Shown here: piece by piece, positions 8,564 to 16,624 of the stretch | Numbering within the stretch: position 1 is the first letter of the stretch | Layout: each line of letters starts with the position of its first letter | NCBI RefSeq assembly: GCF_000380245.2 | Contig: NZ_HG428741.1 | Span: forward strand, 1,813,761-1,877,760 | Direction of reading: 5' to 3' | Origin: Bacillus massiliigorillae | GTDB taxonomy: Bacteria > Bacillota > Bacilli > Bacillales > DSM-1321 | DNA length: 64,000 nt | Notes under the pieces: model-generated | What the model was told of the DNA's origin: nothing | The model's input: the letters and a program-made list of their open reading frames with translations, nothing else | Databases searched by the model: none | Position numbers and translations under genes: made by a program

Positions 8564-9433
8564 ATGGAAAAGGGAAAAATGAAAATAGCACTAATCCAAC
8601 ATAGGTGTGTAGAGAATCGTGAGCAGAATGTTACAACGGCTGAGAAATTAATCCGTGATGCAGCAGTAAATGGAGCACAAGTTATTTGTACAGAAGAACT
8701 ATTTGGTGGTAAATATTTTCCACAAACAATTGATGTGAGTAAATATGAATGGGCGGAACCTATACCAGGACCTATATCAAATCGTATGCAAAAGCTTTCT
8801 GAAGAACTTAAAGTAGTAATCATCGTTTCTCTTTATGAATATGCCCGCGATGGTTTATATTTCAATACAGTTGTTGTTTATGAGGATGGAAACTGTTTAG
8901 GAAAATACAGAAAGCACCACATACCTGAAGGTCCACAATATATGGAGAAATTCTATTTTACAGAAGGAGATACTGGCTATCCCGTATTTAAAACAAAGTA
9001 TGGAACGATCGGCGTACTAATTTGTTGGGATGAGTGGTTCCCTGAGCCATCTCGCATCCTTGCTTTAAAAGGTGCTGATGTTGTATTTTATCCATCTGCT
9101 ATCGGTTCAGAACCGGACAATCCTGATTTGGATACGTCACAAACATGGATGGATGCCATTCGTGCACATGGAATTCACAATAATATGTTCATCGCAGCGG
9201 TCAATCGAGTAGGACAAGAAGATAGTGAAGAAGGATTTATGACATTTTATGGCCGCAGTTTTATAAGTGACCCTTGGGGAACAGTAATAAAAGAAGCTGA
9301 AACAAAAGAAGATGAAATTATAATGGCTGAGATTGATTTCACAGAAGTAACGCGTGCCCGCAATATTTTGCAATTTCACCGTGACCGTCGTCCGGATAGC
9401 TATAGTGAATTGTTAAAGCGCGTAATTGAATAG
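8564..9433 (+). CDS. Carbon-nitrogen hydrolase (N-carbamoylputrescine amidase/beta-ureidopropionase-like)
   Basis: A 289-residue nitrilase-superfamily enzyme with an intact catalytic triad: Glu in CTEELFGG (about residue 45), Lys in GKYRKHHIP (about 121) and Cys in GVLICWDEWFPE (about 155). C-terminal signatures FYGRSFISDPWG and HRDRRPDSY follow the AguB/beta-ureidopropionase branch. Such enzymes hydrolyse N-carbamoyl amines or beta-amino acids, or related amides, in the cytoplasm. AAGGGAG precedes the ATG. It stands alone in a zone of gene decay, next to remnants of a CoA-transferase and of a second nitrilase, so an original catabolic cluster may have been lost around it. The exact substrate is not determined. 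Confidence 0.88.
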   Translation: MEKGKMKIALIQHRCVENREQNVTTAEKLIRDAAVNGAQVICTEELFGGKYFPQTIDVSKYEWAEPIPGPISNRMQKLSEELKVVIIVSLYEYARDGLYFNTVVVYEDGNCLGKYRKHHIPEGPQYMEKFYFTEGDTGYPVFKTKYGTIGVLICWDEWFPEPSRILALKGADVVFYPSAIGSEPDNPDLDTSQTWMDAIRAHGIHNNMFIAAVNRVGQEDSEEGFMTFYGRSFISDPWGTVIKEAETKEDEIIMAEIDFTEVTRARNILQFHRDRRPDSYSELLKRVIE

Positions 9434-9584
9434 AAAATTGTAAGACGACCAATAAGTGTTCTGTAAAAAGTAAAAGAAGATAGAGTTTCATTATTGAATA
9501 GGATATCTTTTGAAAACTTCGAAGACACAATATACCGTGTGATAACTGAATCGAAGCGAATGGGGACAACAATCATGGACGTTT

Positions 9585-9616
9585 TATAAGCAGAAAAGGA
9601 ATATTTCCTGCTTATA
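9585..9616 (+). terminator. Hairpin downstream of nitrilase gene
   Basis: TATAAGCAG (9585-9593) and CTGCTTATA (9608-9616) form a perfect stem. The T tract after it is weak (TGCTTTAATT), so this is a plausible but imperfect terminator. Confidence 0.5.
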
Positions 9617-9635
9617 TGCTTTAATTATATAGATA

Positions 9636-9923
9636 TCAACGTGTATAAGGATTATCTTGTTCGTATTCCTCTAACTGCTCCTTAAAGGACAGTAGACTTC
9701 TACGATTTTGAAATGTTTTCACATCGAAATGTTTAGCGTATTTGCACATCATACAATTACAACTCAAATTATATTTAGAGAAACGTCCGGGTTCACGCAG
9801 TAAAGCAGAATTAGGTAATAGTTCCTCTAACGTCTCATCAAAATGGTTGTAATGCATTTTGTAGCGACTACGCACAATACGATTTCTTTGGTGTCTAAAA
9901 TAAGCTCTTGAACGATTTTTCAT
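9636..9923 (-). CDS. Small Cys-containing conserved hypothetical protein
   Basis: A 95-residue, strongly basic N-terminus (MKNRSRAYFRHQRNRIVRSR) is followed by PGRFSKYNLSCNCMMCKYAKH, a C-x-C-x2-C group, and an acidic tail. The layout (basic start, K/R-rich helix, CxCxxC plus K or H) recalls a family of small proteins of unknown function found in many bacteria; a metal or RNA-binding role is only a guess. AAGGGAG lies about 9 bases before the ATG. The 5' leader can fold into two mutually exclusive hairpins around that site (separate entry). Confidence 0.7.
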   Translation of the reverse strand: MKNRSRAYFRHQRNRIVRSRYKMHYNHFDETLEELLPNSALLREPGRFSKYNLSCNCMMCKYAKHFDVKTFQNRRSLLSFKEQLEEYEQDNPYTR

Positions 9924-9931
9924 CTAAGCAC

Positions 9932-9993
9932 ACTCCCTTGAATGGAACGTCTGCCTGGAAGGGTTCAAGGGTAGTACTCCCTTACAGGCAGAC
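9932..9993 (-). promoter_or_regulatory. Candidate RNA switch in leader of the small Cys protein
   Basis: Read on the minus strand, GTCTGCCTG (9993-9985) pairs with CAGGCAGAC (9957-9949), a perfect 9-base outer stem. Inside it AAGGG pairs with CCCTT, forming a local hairpin. The same CCCTTGAA (9971-9964) is a perfect complement of TTCAAGGG (9942-9935), which contains the AAGGGAG ribosome binding site of the gene. The two pairings exclude each other, so one exposes and the other hides the ribosome binding site. No known riboswitch class was recognised. Confidence 0.5.
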
Positions 9994-10210
9994 TATTTTA
10001 TGCTTAGAAATAGGTTCGATTTCATATAAAACCTCCTCTAACTTAGTGTCGCTGTCCACCAATTGATAAATGAACTTAATTAGAATGTGTAATTTTAATT
10101 ATATTCAAAAAATAGATTGTATGCGAGGAATATTGACTAGATAATCCTTGGATATCTCCAATTGAATACCTTTGATAGAGTCATAGCAACTTACTTATCT
10201 TAGAAGTTTA

Positions 10211-10453
10211 TTGATTGAACTACCATATTCGGATAAATATCATTTGGAAAGGGATAGGCGTGTTTCTTTTTGGGTTGATTGCTTAGTGGGTGTAGCTAAT
10301 AATTTTGTTCAAGGAATTGGATTCTTTGATAGCACACTTTTAACTTTAAATTATATGGTTCAAATTGGGTTGATAGCTCTGGGTAATGTTGCTGTTCTAT
10401 GCTTCCTATTTCAAATGTTACCTAATAAAGTAGCTATTTTGGAGAGGGATTAA
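10211..10453 (+). other. Doubtful hydrophobic open frame
   Basis: An 80-codon frame from a TTG with two hydrophobic segments (about residues 20-35 and 46-70) and no clear ribosome binding site. It is not recognised. It may be a fragment of a membrane protein, as the neighbouring sequence up to 11 kb is also decayed. It is listed only because it fills part of an otherwise empty interval. Confidence 0.25.
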
Positions 10454-10469
10454 AGATTCTTCATTTAAA

Positions 10470-10979
10470 ACACAATTAATTTCTCAACTGTACAGACTCT
10501 TACAAGGCGTTCAAATGAAAAGGAACGATTACGTCAATAAAAAGATTGTCTATTTACGTAAATAATTTGATGAGCAAATGATGACTCTGCAAGATCGTTT
10601 AACGCACTATCGACAAAATAACTTTGACAACAGGAACAGTGCCTTAATTATTCAAACGTACTCACAAAAAGAACATTTAAAAGATATCGTCAGAAAACAC
10701 AGTATTCAAAAAGGCTTGCTCAACTCATTTTAGAACCAGTATAAAAGTAGAACAAAATTAGGTCGTATCATTCCAAAAGACGTTTATCAGCTTGTGAAGG
10801 ACTATGAATATCAACATGGTAGACTAAATATTCAAAAACGAAAGGCGGATGGTCTTGTCGATTTTACAAGTGAACGTACAGCGGATAAGAGACGATTATC
10901 ATGGTACAGATTCACTAGAAAACCTAATGAAAACGAAGGAGACAAGTTCTATTTCGTTTTTTTTGTTTCATTTCTCAAT
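10470..10979 (+). pseudogene. Decayed coding sequence, K/Q/R-rich
   Basis: Successive short frames interrupted by stops read as helical, coiled-coil-like protein: FDEQMMTLQDRLTHYRQNN, then KSRTKLGRIIPKDVYQLVKD, then YQHGRLNIQKRKADGLVDF. Codon-like spacing across the stops suggests a gene that has lost its reading frame. The family is not recognised. The best guess on composition alone is the helical part of a protein such as the exonuclease VII large subunit, with low trust. Confidence 0.4.
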
Positions 10980-11030
10980 AATACGAACACTTATGGTTTA
11001 AAACAAATTAACATTCGTATTATTTCATAA

Positions 11031-11689
11031 AAAATGAACGTTCTTCAGCGACTGGATAAAACAATTATGTTGTAAAATACGAACAATATAAAAAGTATAG
11101 ATGAAAGAGGAAATATCGACATGATGCTATTAAATTTCTATTAGGGCACAGTAAAAAAGACCATATCAAATATTATTTAAGAAGGAATAAGAAAAAATAA
11201 ATCAATTAAGAATTTGAACTATTCCTTTTCTAAGAAGAAAGTAGATGATAAGGAAGAGGAAGCAACTTGAATCGTGTTGACAGATAAGTTTTTTTTCAAT
11301 TTGAATATACGACAAATACTCATCAATTGCATTTTGCATATGCATGTACATGACCTCCAAAAAAGTTGATTATAAAGACTGAACCGCTAATTATAGACCG
11401 TACCTAACACTTAAAAGAGCATCATTGAAGATTATGTATATTAAATCGTCAATTATTTGTCCGTATAGAGGGGTGCTTTACTATAATGATTATTATGAGA
11501 ACAAAGAACCTAGAGTTATTGTTCTGTTTAGATTTCATTCTAGTTTACATAATATATATTATAAGAAGCTATGTATCAAAAAGAAAATTCCGTCTCAAAT
11601 AAAAAGTATACTATTGATAGTGAGACAAAACAGGAATTTTTTATTTAAATGAGCATTAACTTATAACTTTATAAATCATCCACAAGAAA
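11031..11689. other. Interval without recognised genes
   Basis: AT-rich sequence with no supported coding region. A 75-codon frame at 11425-11652 lacks a ribosome binding site and overlaps a terminator-like hairpin. A short stretch near 11115-11200 could be another coding remnant, but nothing identifiable is left. Confidence 0.5.
11584..11644 (+). terminator. Terminator-like hairpin
   Basis: AAAATTCC plus GTCTCA (11584-11597) are matched by TGAGAC and GGAATTTT (11621-11640), interrupted by a small bulge, with T after it. It lies between decayed sequence and the end of the opposing hydrolase gene, so it could act in both directions. Confidence 0.5.
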
Positions 11690-12346
11690 TTAATCTTCAT
11701 CAATAAATTTCGTAATTTCAATCATAATTTTTTTAAGTATATTTAATGATTCAATAATATTATCTGATCGTTCCAGACTTTGATTTGTTCCAGTGATAAG
11801 TTTTGCAATCATGTTTTGATTTTCTTTTACTAAGTTAAATCGTTTTTCATTATAGTTTGGATCTACATTTCCAATAATGCTTAAACTTCTATGTGAACAG
11901 TTTCTCATTGTTAAAAATACTTCATCATTTTTTAATAACGGTGTTAACCATATTAATTTCGCTGTTTTAAATTCCTTTTTAGATATTAAGCTGCTTAAAG
12001 CTATTGTTCCTAATGATTTGCTAATTAATTGAAAACTTTCATAATTGTATTGTTTTAAAACAATTGTAATAACCGTATTAACATCATGTTTTAAAGCTTT
12101 TAATAGGTCTTCTTTCGTTTTTGCGTTAAAATGTTCTTGATCATAGCAATACTTTATGTGGAGAACATCAATATTGCTGTTGATATATACGGAGGTAATG
12201 TAATGAAATAATGGTTTCTCTATTGAATATTCGGCACCTGGTAAAAGAATTGCTAATCGCTTTGTATCACAATTCCCTCTCATTAGCGTGTAAGAAATAT
12301 CAAAGTCTCGGTAACCTTTTGCTTTACAGTTTTGTATATCTATCAT
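11690..12346 (-). CDS. Alpha/beta-hydrolase-like protein, possibly inactive
   Basis: A 218-residue protein with an alpha/beta-hydrolase layout: an early strand RLAILLPGAEYS, a nucleophile-elbow-like ISKSLGTIAL (Ser about residue 112) and an acidic residue in IIGNVDPNY (about 163). Related small bacillar hydrolases have a C-terminal NHSLE-type motif bearing the catalytic His; here the corresponding segment reads GTNQSLERSDN, with Gln in that place. If the alignment is right, the triad is broken and the protein may bind rather than hydrolyse. The start follows AAGAGGAGGGAG. It is monocistronic. Confidence 0.6.
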   Translation of the reverse strand: MIDIQNCKAKGYRDFDISYTLMRGNCDTKRLAILLPGAEYSIEKPLFHYITSVYINSNIDVLHIKYCYDQEHFNAKTKEDLLKALKHDVNTVITIVLKQYNYESFQLISKSLGTIALSSLISKKEFKTAKLIWLTPLLKNDEVFLTMRNCSHRSLSIIGNVDPNYNEKRFNLVKENQNMIAKLITGTNQSLERSDNIIESLNILKKIMIEITKFIDED

Positions 12347-12531
12347 ATATCTCCCTCCTCTTTCTTTAAACCAAACAGAACAAACGTTCTACACCTAAGA
12401 AAACGGCACTTTTTATGATGAAATTACCACATATATATGCTATTCAGCTTTTAATTTAACCTAATTTTTGTAAAACACTCATAAAAATCTGTTAGTGCTC
12501 GTTTCCCTTATACAGAACGTATGTTCTTATT

Positions 12532-12562
12532 GTATAAAAAAGAAAAACACCCAACTAGGTGC
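12532..12562 (-). terminator. Rho-independent terminator of the permease gene
   Basis: On the minus strand GCACC-TAGTT-GGGTG forms a short stem followed by TTTTTCTTTTTT. It lies about 20 bases after the permease stop codon. Confidence 0.8.
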
Positions 12563-12580
12563 CTTTCTCAATTTAATGGA

Positions 12581-14014
12581 TTAATTTTTTTTACTTACAG
12601 CATTTTTAATTGGAATGGTTGCTGATTCTTCTTTACGAACAAAACCATAGAATAGTATTCCACTTGCTAATAATGCCATACCTAGCATGAATGTTTTAAG
12701 ATCTGATGTACCAGCTAATAAAACATATACAGCATACAATGTTGCTAGAATACCAATAATACCATCCATTACTCTTCCCTTACCATTTTCATACGTTTCA
12801 CCTGTAAATACTAGCTTCACTTGGAATGTAGATGATATTAAGTAAGGTATTAAATACGATAACGTTGCAATGTAAATAATAAAATTAAATGCATCTGATA
12901 TTGTATTAGATATCGTTGAGAAAATAAATAATTGTCCTAAAATATTAGTACATAATAATGAAAAAGTTGGTATACCCTTGCTGTTTTCTTTCATAAAACG
13001 AGGAATGAATAATCCTTGTTTTGCTGCAGCACTTGGTACTTCAGCAGCTAGCATTACCCAACCGATTGTTGAACCAATCAATGAAACTAATCCTAAAGCT
13101 GCTAGTAGTTTACCACCAATAGGCCCTAATACAGTTTCTATAGCATCAATTAAAGGTTTTTCTGATGTTACCAGTACATCTTGCGGTAATAAGCCCATTA
13201 CAAGTGTACTAATTCCAATATAGATAGCTAATGTGATTAATAGTCCAAGAATTGTAGCTCGTTTTACATCTGATTGCTTCTTAGCTCTTGATGAGAATAC
13301 AACTGCCGATTCGACCCCGATAAAGGCCCATAACGTAGCTACAGCGGCTGCATTTATTTGCCCTAACATTCCTACTGACTGTCCTACTTCATTCGTCTTA
13401 TCAGCAATAAATGGCGTTACATTGGCAGCTTGAAAGGCTGAAAGTCCAATGATGATAAAGATAAAAAATCCAGTCACTTTAGCAGCTGTTGCAGCTAAGT
13501 TTACTTTACCAGCACCTTCAATACCTTTATGTACAAGGGCATGTGTTCCCCACAATACAATTGTACAAACTAAAAATGTTAGTGCATTACCTACTTTTAA
13601 ATCAAAGCTACCTATCGTTACTAGTACTGCTTGGTTGGTCATGATTGGGAAGAACGTTGATAAATAACTTGCAAATGTTGTAATGATTGCGATGTTTCCT
13701 GCTAAGTTCCCAATCCAATATCCCCATGTTGCCATAAAGCCTGATAACGTAGCCGCTTGTGATCCTTTTTTAAATAATTCTTTAGCGTAAATTTGTGGGC
13801 CCCCGCTCAGTTCAGGTTTTCTTCGCCCTAAGTTTCCGAATACAAATGAAACGAATAGTACGCCTAAACCGGTGAATAACCATGCTAAAATAACTCCAGC
13901 TGGACTAGCCGCTTCTGCAAGAGAACGTGGTAGCATGAAAATGCCTGACCCGACCATGTTACCGACTACTAATGATGTTAAGATCCAAATACCTAATTTT
14001 TGATTTTTTCCCAC
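12581..14014 (-). CDS. Basic amino acid permease/antiporter (APC superfamily), lysine-riboswitch controlled
   Basis: A polytopic membrane protein of about 477 residues and roughly 12-13 membrane segments. The first, LTSLVVGNMVGSGIFMLP, contains the GSGIF signature of APA-type basic amino acid transporters (ArcD/LysI-like). The preferred start is the GTG at 14014, with AGAGGAG 9 bases upstream; an in-frame ATG at 14044 would add ten residues. The leader is an L-box, so transcription is expected to fall when lysine is high. That points to lysine uptake or exchange, as for the L-box-controlled Bacillus subtilis yvsH product. Arginine or ornithine exchange is not excluded. Confidence 0.87.
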   Translation of the reverse strand: MGKNQKLGIWILTSLVVGNMVGSGIFMLPRSLAEAASPAGVILAWLFTGLGVLFVSFVFGNLGRRKPELSGGPQIYAKELFKKGSQAATLSGFMATWGYWIGNLAGNIAIITTFASYLSTFFPIMTNQAVLVTIGSFDLKVGNALTFLVCTIVLWGTHALVHKGIEGAGKVNLAATAAKVTGFFIFIIIGLSAFQAANVTPFIADKTNEVGQSVGMLGQINAAAVATLWAFIGVESAVVFSSRAKKQSDVKRATILGLLITLAIYIGISTLVMGLLPQDVLVTSEKPLIDAIETVLGPIGGKLLAALGLVSLIGSTIGWVMLAAEVPSAAAKQGLFIPRFMKENSKGIPTFSLLCTNILGQLFIFSTISNTISDAFNFIIYIATLSYLIPYLISSTFQVKLVFTGETYENGKGRVMDGIIGILATLYAVYVLLAGTSDLKTFMLGMALLASGILFYGFVRKEESATIPIKNAVSKKN

Positions 14015-14100
14015 CTGGAAGCTCTCCTCTAGTTTGTTTTTCATGAGATGTCTTTTCACCAGATGTTTATAAGTGATGGGTAGAGTTTTTCTAGAATAGC

Positions 14101-14136
14101 ATAAAATAAAAAACACACCGAGAAAGTTGGTGTGTT
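14101..14136 (-). terminator. Attenuator terminator of the lysine riboswitch
   Basis: On the minus strand ACACACC and GGTGTGT enclose a short loop and are followed by TTTTTTATTTT. It stands between the aptamer and the permease start, as expected for premature termination when lysine is bound. Confidence 0.88.
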
Positions 14137-14149
14137 GAAGACGCATAAT

Positions 14150-14352
14150 ATGCTGCACCAGACTTCATTGGATAGTTCATCATAGCTTTTGCTATGACAG
14201 TCCTGCACCTATTCGATACAGTCCCAGCTTTACTATAGTCAGAAATCCTATAGCGCTTCGGCGATGTTTCCTTTCAATAAACGTCATCAAGTTTTCTGTC
14301 TCTCGGTTTATTTACTCTTAAAAATCGCAACCTCTACCTCATCTTTGTCTGA
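14150..14352 (-). ncRNA. Lysine riboswitch (L-box) aptamer
   Basis: The minus strand has the conserved L-box blocks in order: AGAGGTTGCGATTTTTAAGA followed by GTA (14330-14308 region), GAAAGGAAACATCGCCGAAG (14280-14255 region) and GGACTGT-type strands, then a closing stem. The CATCGCCGAAGCG block is diagnostic of lysine aptamers. It is followed by a strong terminator and then the permease gene, giving a classic transcription-attenuation riboswitch. Boundaries are approximate to about 10 bases. Confidence 0.92.
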
Positions 14353-14542
14353 TGAGGAATCTTTTATTTAGAATATGTAAATATATTAGAATATGAATAC
14401 GATTACGTCAAGTTTTTGAATTTTAGCTCTTTTTTTACTTTATTTTAGTTTTATGTAATTATAAGATTTTAAAAGGCAGACCCGCTTTTCTTATAAGCAT
14501 TTTATCGCTATAATGAGTAATGCAATGGATGAAAGGATGATT

Positions 14543-14839
14543 ATGATGATTTCTATTAACGAATATGAAGTGGAATTAATTAATGATGCATTTGGTATTT
14601 TACCAGGTAATCGATATGAATTTATTCTTTATTTAAATATTCCAGAAGATGATGAACTATTTCATGAAAATGGGGTTATGGCAAAAGTTATTTTTGTTGT
14701 CGATGAAGATAAAAAAGAATTAGTTAAATATGATTTATTTGAACAAGGTGAAAATACATATTTAGATTTTGAGTTAGAAGATGATGAGCTTCAATTAATT
14801 ACAACGTTTTGTATGGAACATTATCAAGATGAAGAATAA
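14543..14839 (+). CDS. DUF6509-like acidic small protein
   Basis: A soluble acidic protein of 98 residues: INEYEVELINDAFGILPGNR, then YEFILYLNIPEDDELFHENG and a C-terminal LDFELEDDELQ. It resembles the DUF6509 family of Bacillales in size and in the GILPGNRYEF and KYDLFEQ motifs. No function is known. The start is taken at 14543, with AAAGG six bases upstream; an adjacent ATG at 14546 is equally possible. Monocistronic. Confidence 0.65.
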   Translation: MMISINEYEVELINDAFGILPGNRYEFILYLNIPEDDELFHENGVMAKVIFVVDEDKKELVKYDLFEQGENTYLDFELEDDELQLITTFCMEHYQDEE

Positions 14840-14840
14840 T

Positions 14841-14881
14841 AAAAAGCGCCAGTGACAATTTGTCTTCTGGTGCTTTTTATT
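14841..14881. terminator. Bidirectional terminator
   Basis: AAAAAGCGCCAG (14841-14852) and CTGGTGCTTTTT (14867-14878) flank a loop, with A and T runs on both sides. It serves both converging genes. Confidence 0.88.
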
Positions 14882-14890
14882 ATAATTAGT

Positions 14891-15355
14891 TTAAGCTGTA
14901 GCTGACATATAATTAATGCCAAATCTTCGTTCTATCTCCATGCATTGTAATATGACATTCTCGATGTTTTTTTGAATTTCTTCTTCGCTAAAATCATATC
15001 CTCTTTCAATGCCTTGTTTACTAAGCAGGAATGTATTGAAATACACATCCAAAAGTTTTATTTCTTTCATCAGTTCTCCATTAACATCTGATGGGAAGAT
15101 TTGATTTTTTTTCATGTATTTACTCTTATACTTTTCGTACATTATCCCATCTACATCAGGGATTAATAAAGTAGTTTGGTACATATATATAACCGCTCCT
15201 TGGGCATAGCGATATAACTCTGGGTCAAGAAGTTCTTTCTTTACAATAGATTTATCTTTTCTTTCATTCTCATTTACTGATTGTTTATCATATGGTTTTT
15301 TCTCTTTTTCATGGTGCTTAAACTTATGAATAATTGCTTTGATTATTGCATTCAT
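14891..15355 (-). CDS. Hypothetical protein
   Basis: A 154-residue soluble protein with a basic, polar first third (KHHEKEKKPYDKQS) and a helical remainder (PELYRYAQGAVIYMYQTTLL; EEEIQKNIENVILQCMEIER). No family recognised, no signal peptide and no catalytic motif. GGGAGGACTC lies directly before the ATG, so it is probably expressed. It converges on the DUF6509-like gene and diverges from the TPR lipoprotein. Confidence 0.6.
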   Translation of the reverse strand: MNAIIKAIIHKFKHHEKEKKPYDKQSVNENERKDKSIVKKELLDPELYRYAQGAVIYMYQTTLLIPDVDGIMYEKYKSKYMKKNQIFPSDVNGELMKEIKLLDVYFNTFLLSKQGIERGYDFSEEEIQKNIENVILQCMEIERRFGINYMSATA

Positions 15356-15553
15356 TTAGAGTCCTCCCATTATTTTTACTTATTATATATCCATAAAATA
15401 AGCTCTCAAACGCATTATGAGAATAAGTATTAAAAATTGAATAATTTTTATATTTTAAATTTTCGTTGCTCCTTTTTAAGGTTATATGATAATTATATAT
15501 TGGACCTATTACACAATATTGTTATAGTTCAATACAAACATTGGAGGATCAAA

Positions 15554-16576
15554 ATGAAAATTTTCATAGGAATAATTTGCGCAAGCCTTTCTTTAGCATT
15601 GCTGTCGGGTTGTTCAGAGAAAGATAACGCATTACAAAAAGGTTTAGACCTTTTAAAGGAAAAGAAATACTCGGAAGCGACAGCATATTTTGAAGATGCC
15701 GCTCATGATAAAGAGGATAAGCAAACTGCGAACTTATACATAAAACAAACTGAATTAATTATTCAAGCAAAGCAAGCCACTAACAGTGGTGATTATGACA
15801 AAGCCACCTCTTTATTAGAAACAGTTAAAAATATGAAAGATATTAACTTAGATTACGTAAATGTTGACTTAACTGATATGGAAGCACAAATAAAAAAAGG
15901 AAAAAATGAATTAAGTTATCAACAAGAATTAGATACAATCCGAACATTAATTGCAGATAAAGAATTTGAAACCGCTGAAAGTAAATTAGATACTTTAAAA
16001 AACCTAATCGAGCCAAATAGTAATATGTCAAAAAAAATAGATGAAGTAGCTAATTTGCTAATAGAGAAAAAAGATGCTGCACAAGTAACGGCTATTAAAA
16101 ACACAGAACAACAAGAAACGGTAACTAACACGGATAGTCGCAGAACAGATACTGATACCTATACATCATATAGAAATACTCGCTTTGGCTTTTCTTTCAA
16201 ATATCCGAGTTACCTTTCTACTATGGGAGAGGCGCCAACAAATAACGACGGAAGAAGATTTTCGAACGGAGAACTTGAAATCACAGCATCTGCTGGACAT
16301 ATTAATCTCCTAGAAGAAAACGAAACGATTCAAACGTATTATAATCGTGCTCTTTCTGATATCTCAGCACCTATTGCCTATCAAAAAGTTAGTGGTAATT
16401 GGTATGTTGTCTCTTATGAAAGTAATGGGATTATTACGTATCAAAAAGGAATTTTTGCGAACGACGCCATTAATACACTGGTCATCAAATACCCTACTAA
16501 TGGGAAAGAAAAATATGATGAAGTCGTAACTGATGTAGCAAATTCATTTTTACCTGGACGCGGGTACGATAATTGA
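15554..16576 (+). CDS. Lipoprotein with tetratricopeptide-like repeats
   Basis: A 340-residue lipoprotein. The ATG at 15554 has TTGGAGGATC upstream and opens a signal with lipobox ALLSGCSE. Residues about 25-180 are helical repeats of TPR type (ALQKGLDLLKEKKYSEATAY, then SGDYDKATSLLE, then DKEFETAESKLDTL). After a polar linker rich in Thr and Asp, a globular domain (about 200-340) starts FGFSFKYPSYL, of the kind seen in many Bacillales lipoproteins. A scaffold or envelope role is likely; nothing suggests catalysis. Confidence 0.8.
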   Translation: MKIFIGIICASLSLALLSGCSEKDNALQKGLDLLKEKKYSEATAYFEDAAHDKEDKQTANLYIKQTELIIQAKQATNSGDYDKATSLLETVKNMKDINLDYVNVDLTDMEAQIKKGKNELSYQQELDTIRTLIADKEFETAESKLDTLKNLIEPNSNMSKKIDEVANLLIEKKDAAQVTAIKNTEQQETVTNTDSRRTDTDTYTSYRNTRFGFSFKYPSYLSTMGEAPTNNDGRRFSNGELEITASAGHINLLEENETIQTYYNRALSDISAPIAYQKVSGNWYVVSYESNGIITYQKGIFANDAINTLVIKYPTNGKEKYDEVVTDVANSFLPGRGYDN

Positions 16577-16590
16577 TAACAAATGATACA

Positions 16591-16624
16591 AAAAGAGATA
16601 TTCCCGGATCAGGAATATCTCTTT
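16591..16624. terminator. Bidirectional terminator overlapping a stop codon
   Basis: AAAGAGATATTCC and GGAATATCTCTTT form a perfect 13-base stem with a 7-base loop, flanked by A and T. The TGA of the minus-strand EamA gene lies inside the loop side of this hairpin. Confidence 0.88.

Noticed and set aside
9495..9570. Short frame reading ENFEDTIYRVITESKRMGTT
   Set aside because: Could be the tail of a lost gene but has no start or family match; too short to list as a pseudogene.
11425..11652. 75-codon open frame
   Set aside because: No ribosome binding site and it overlaps a terminator-like hairpin; composition looks non-coding.
14158..14160. Upstream ATG for the amino acid permease at 14158
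   Set aside because: That start would lie in the riboswitch terminator region; the GTG at 14014 or ATG at 14044 fits the leader.
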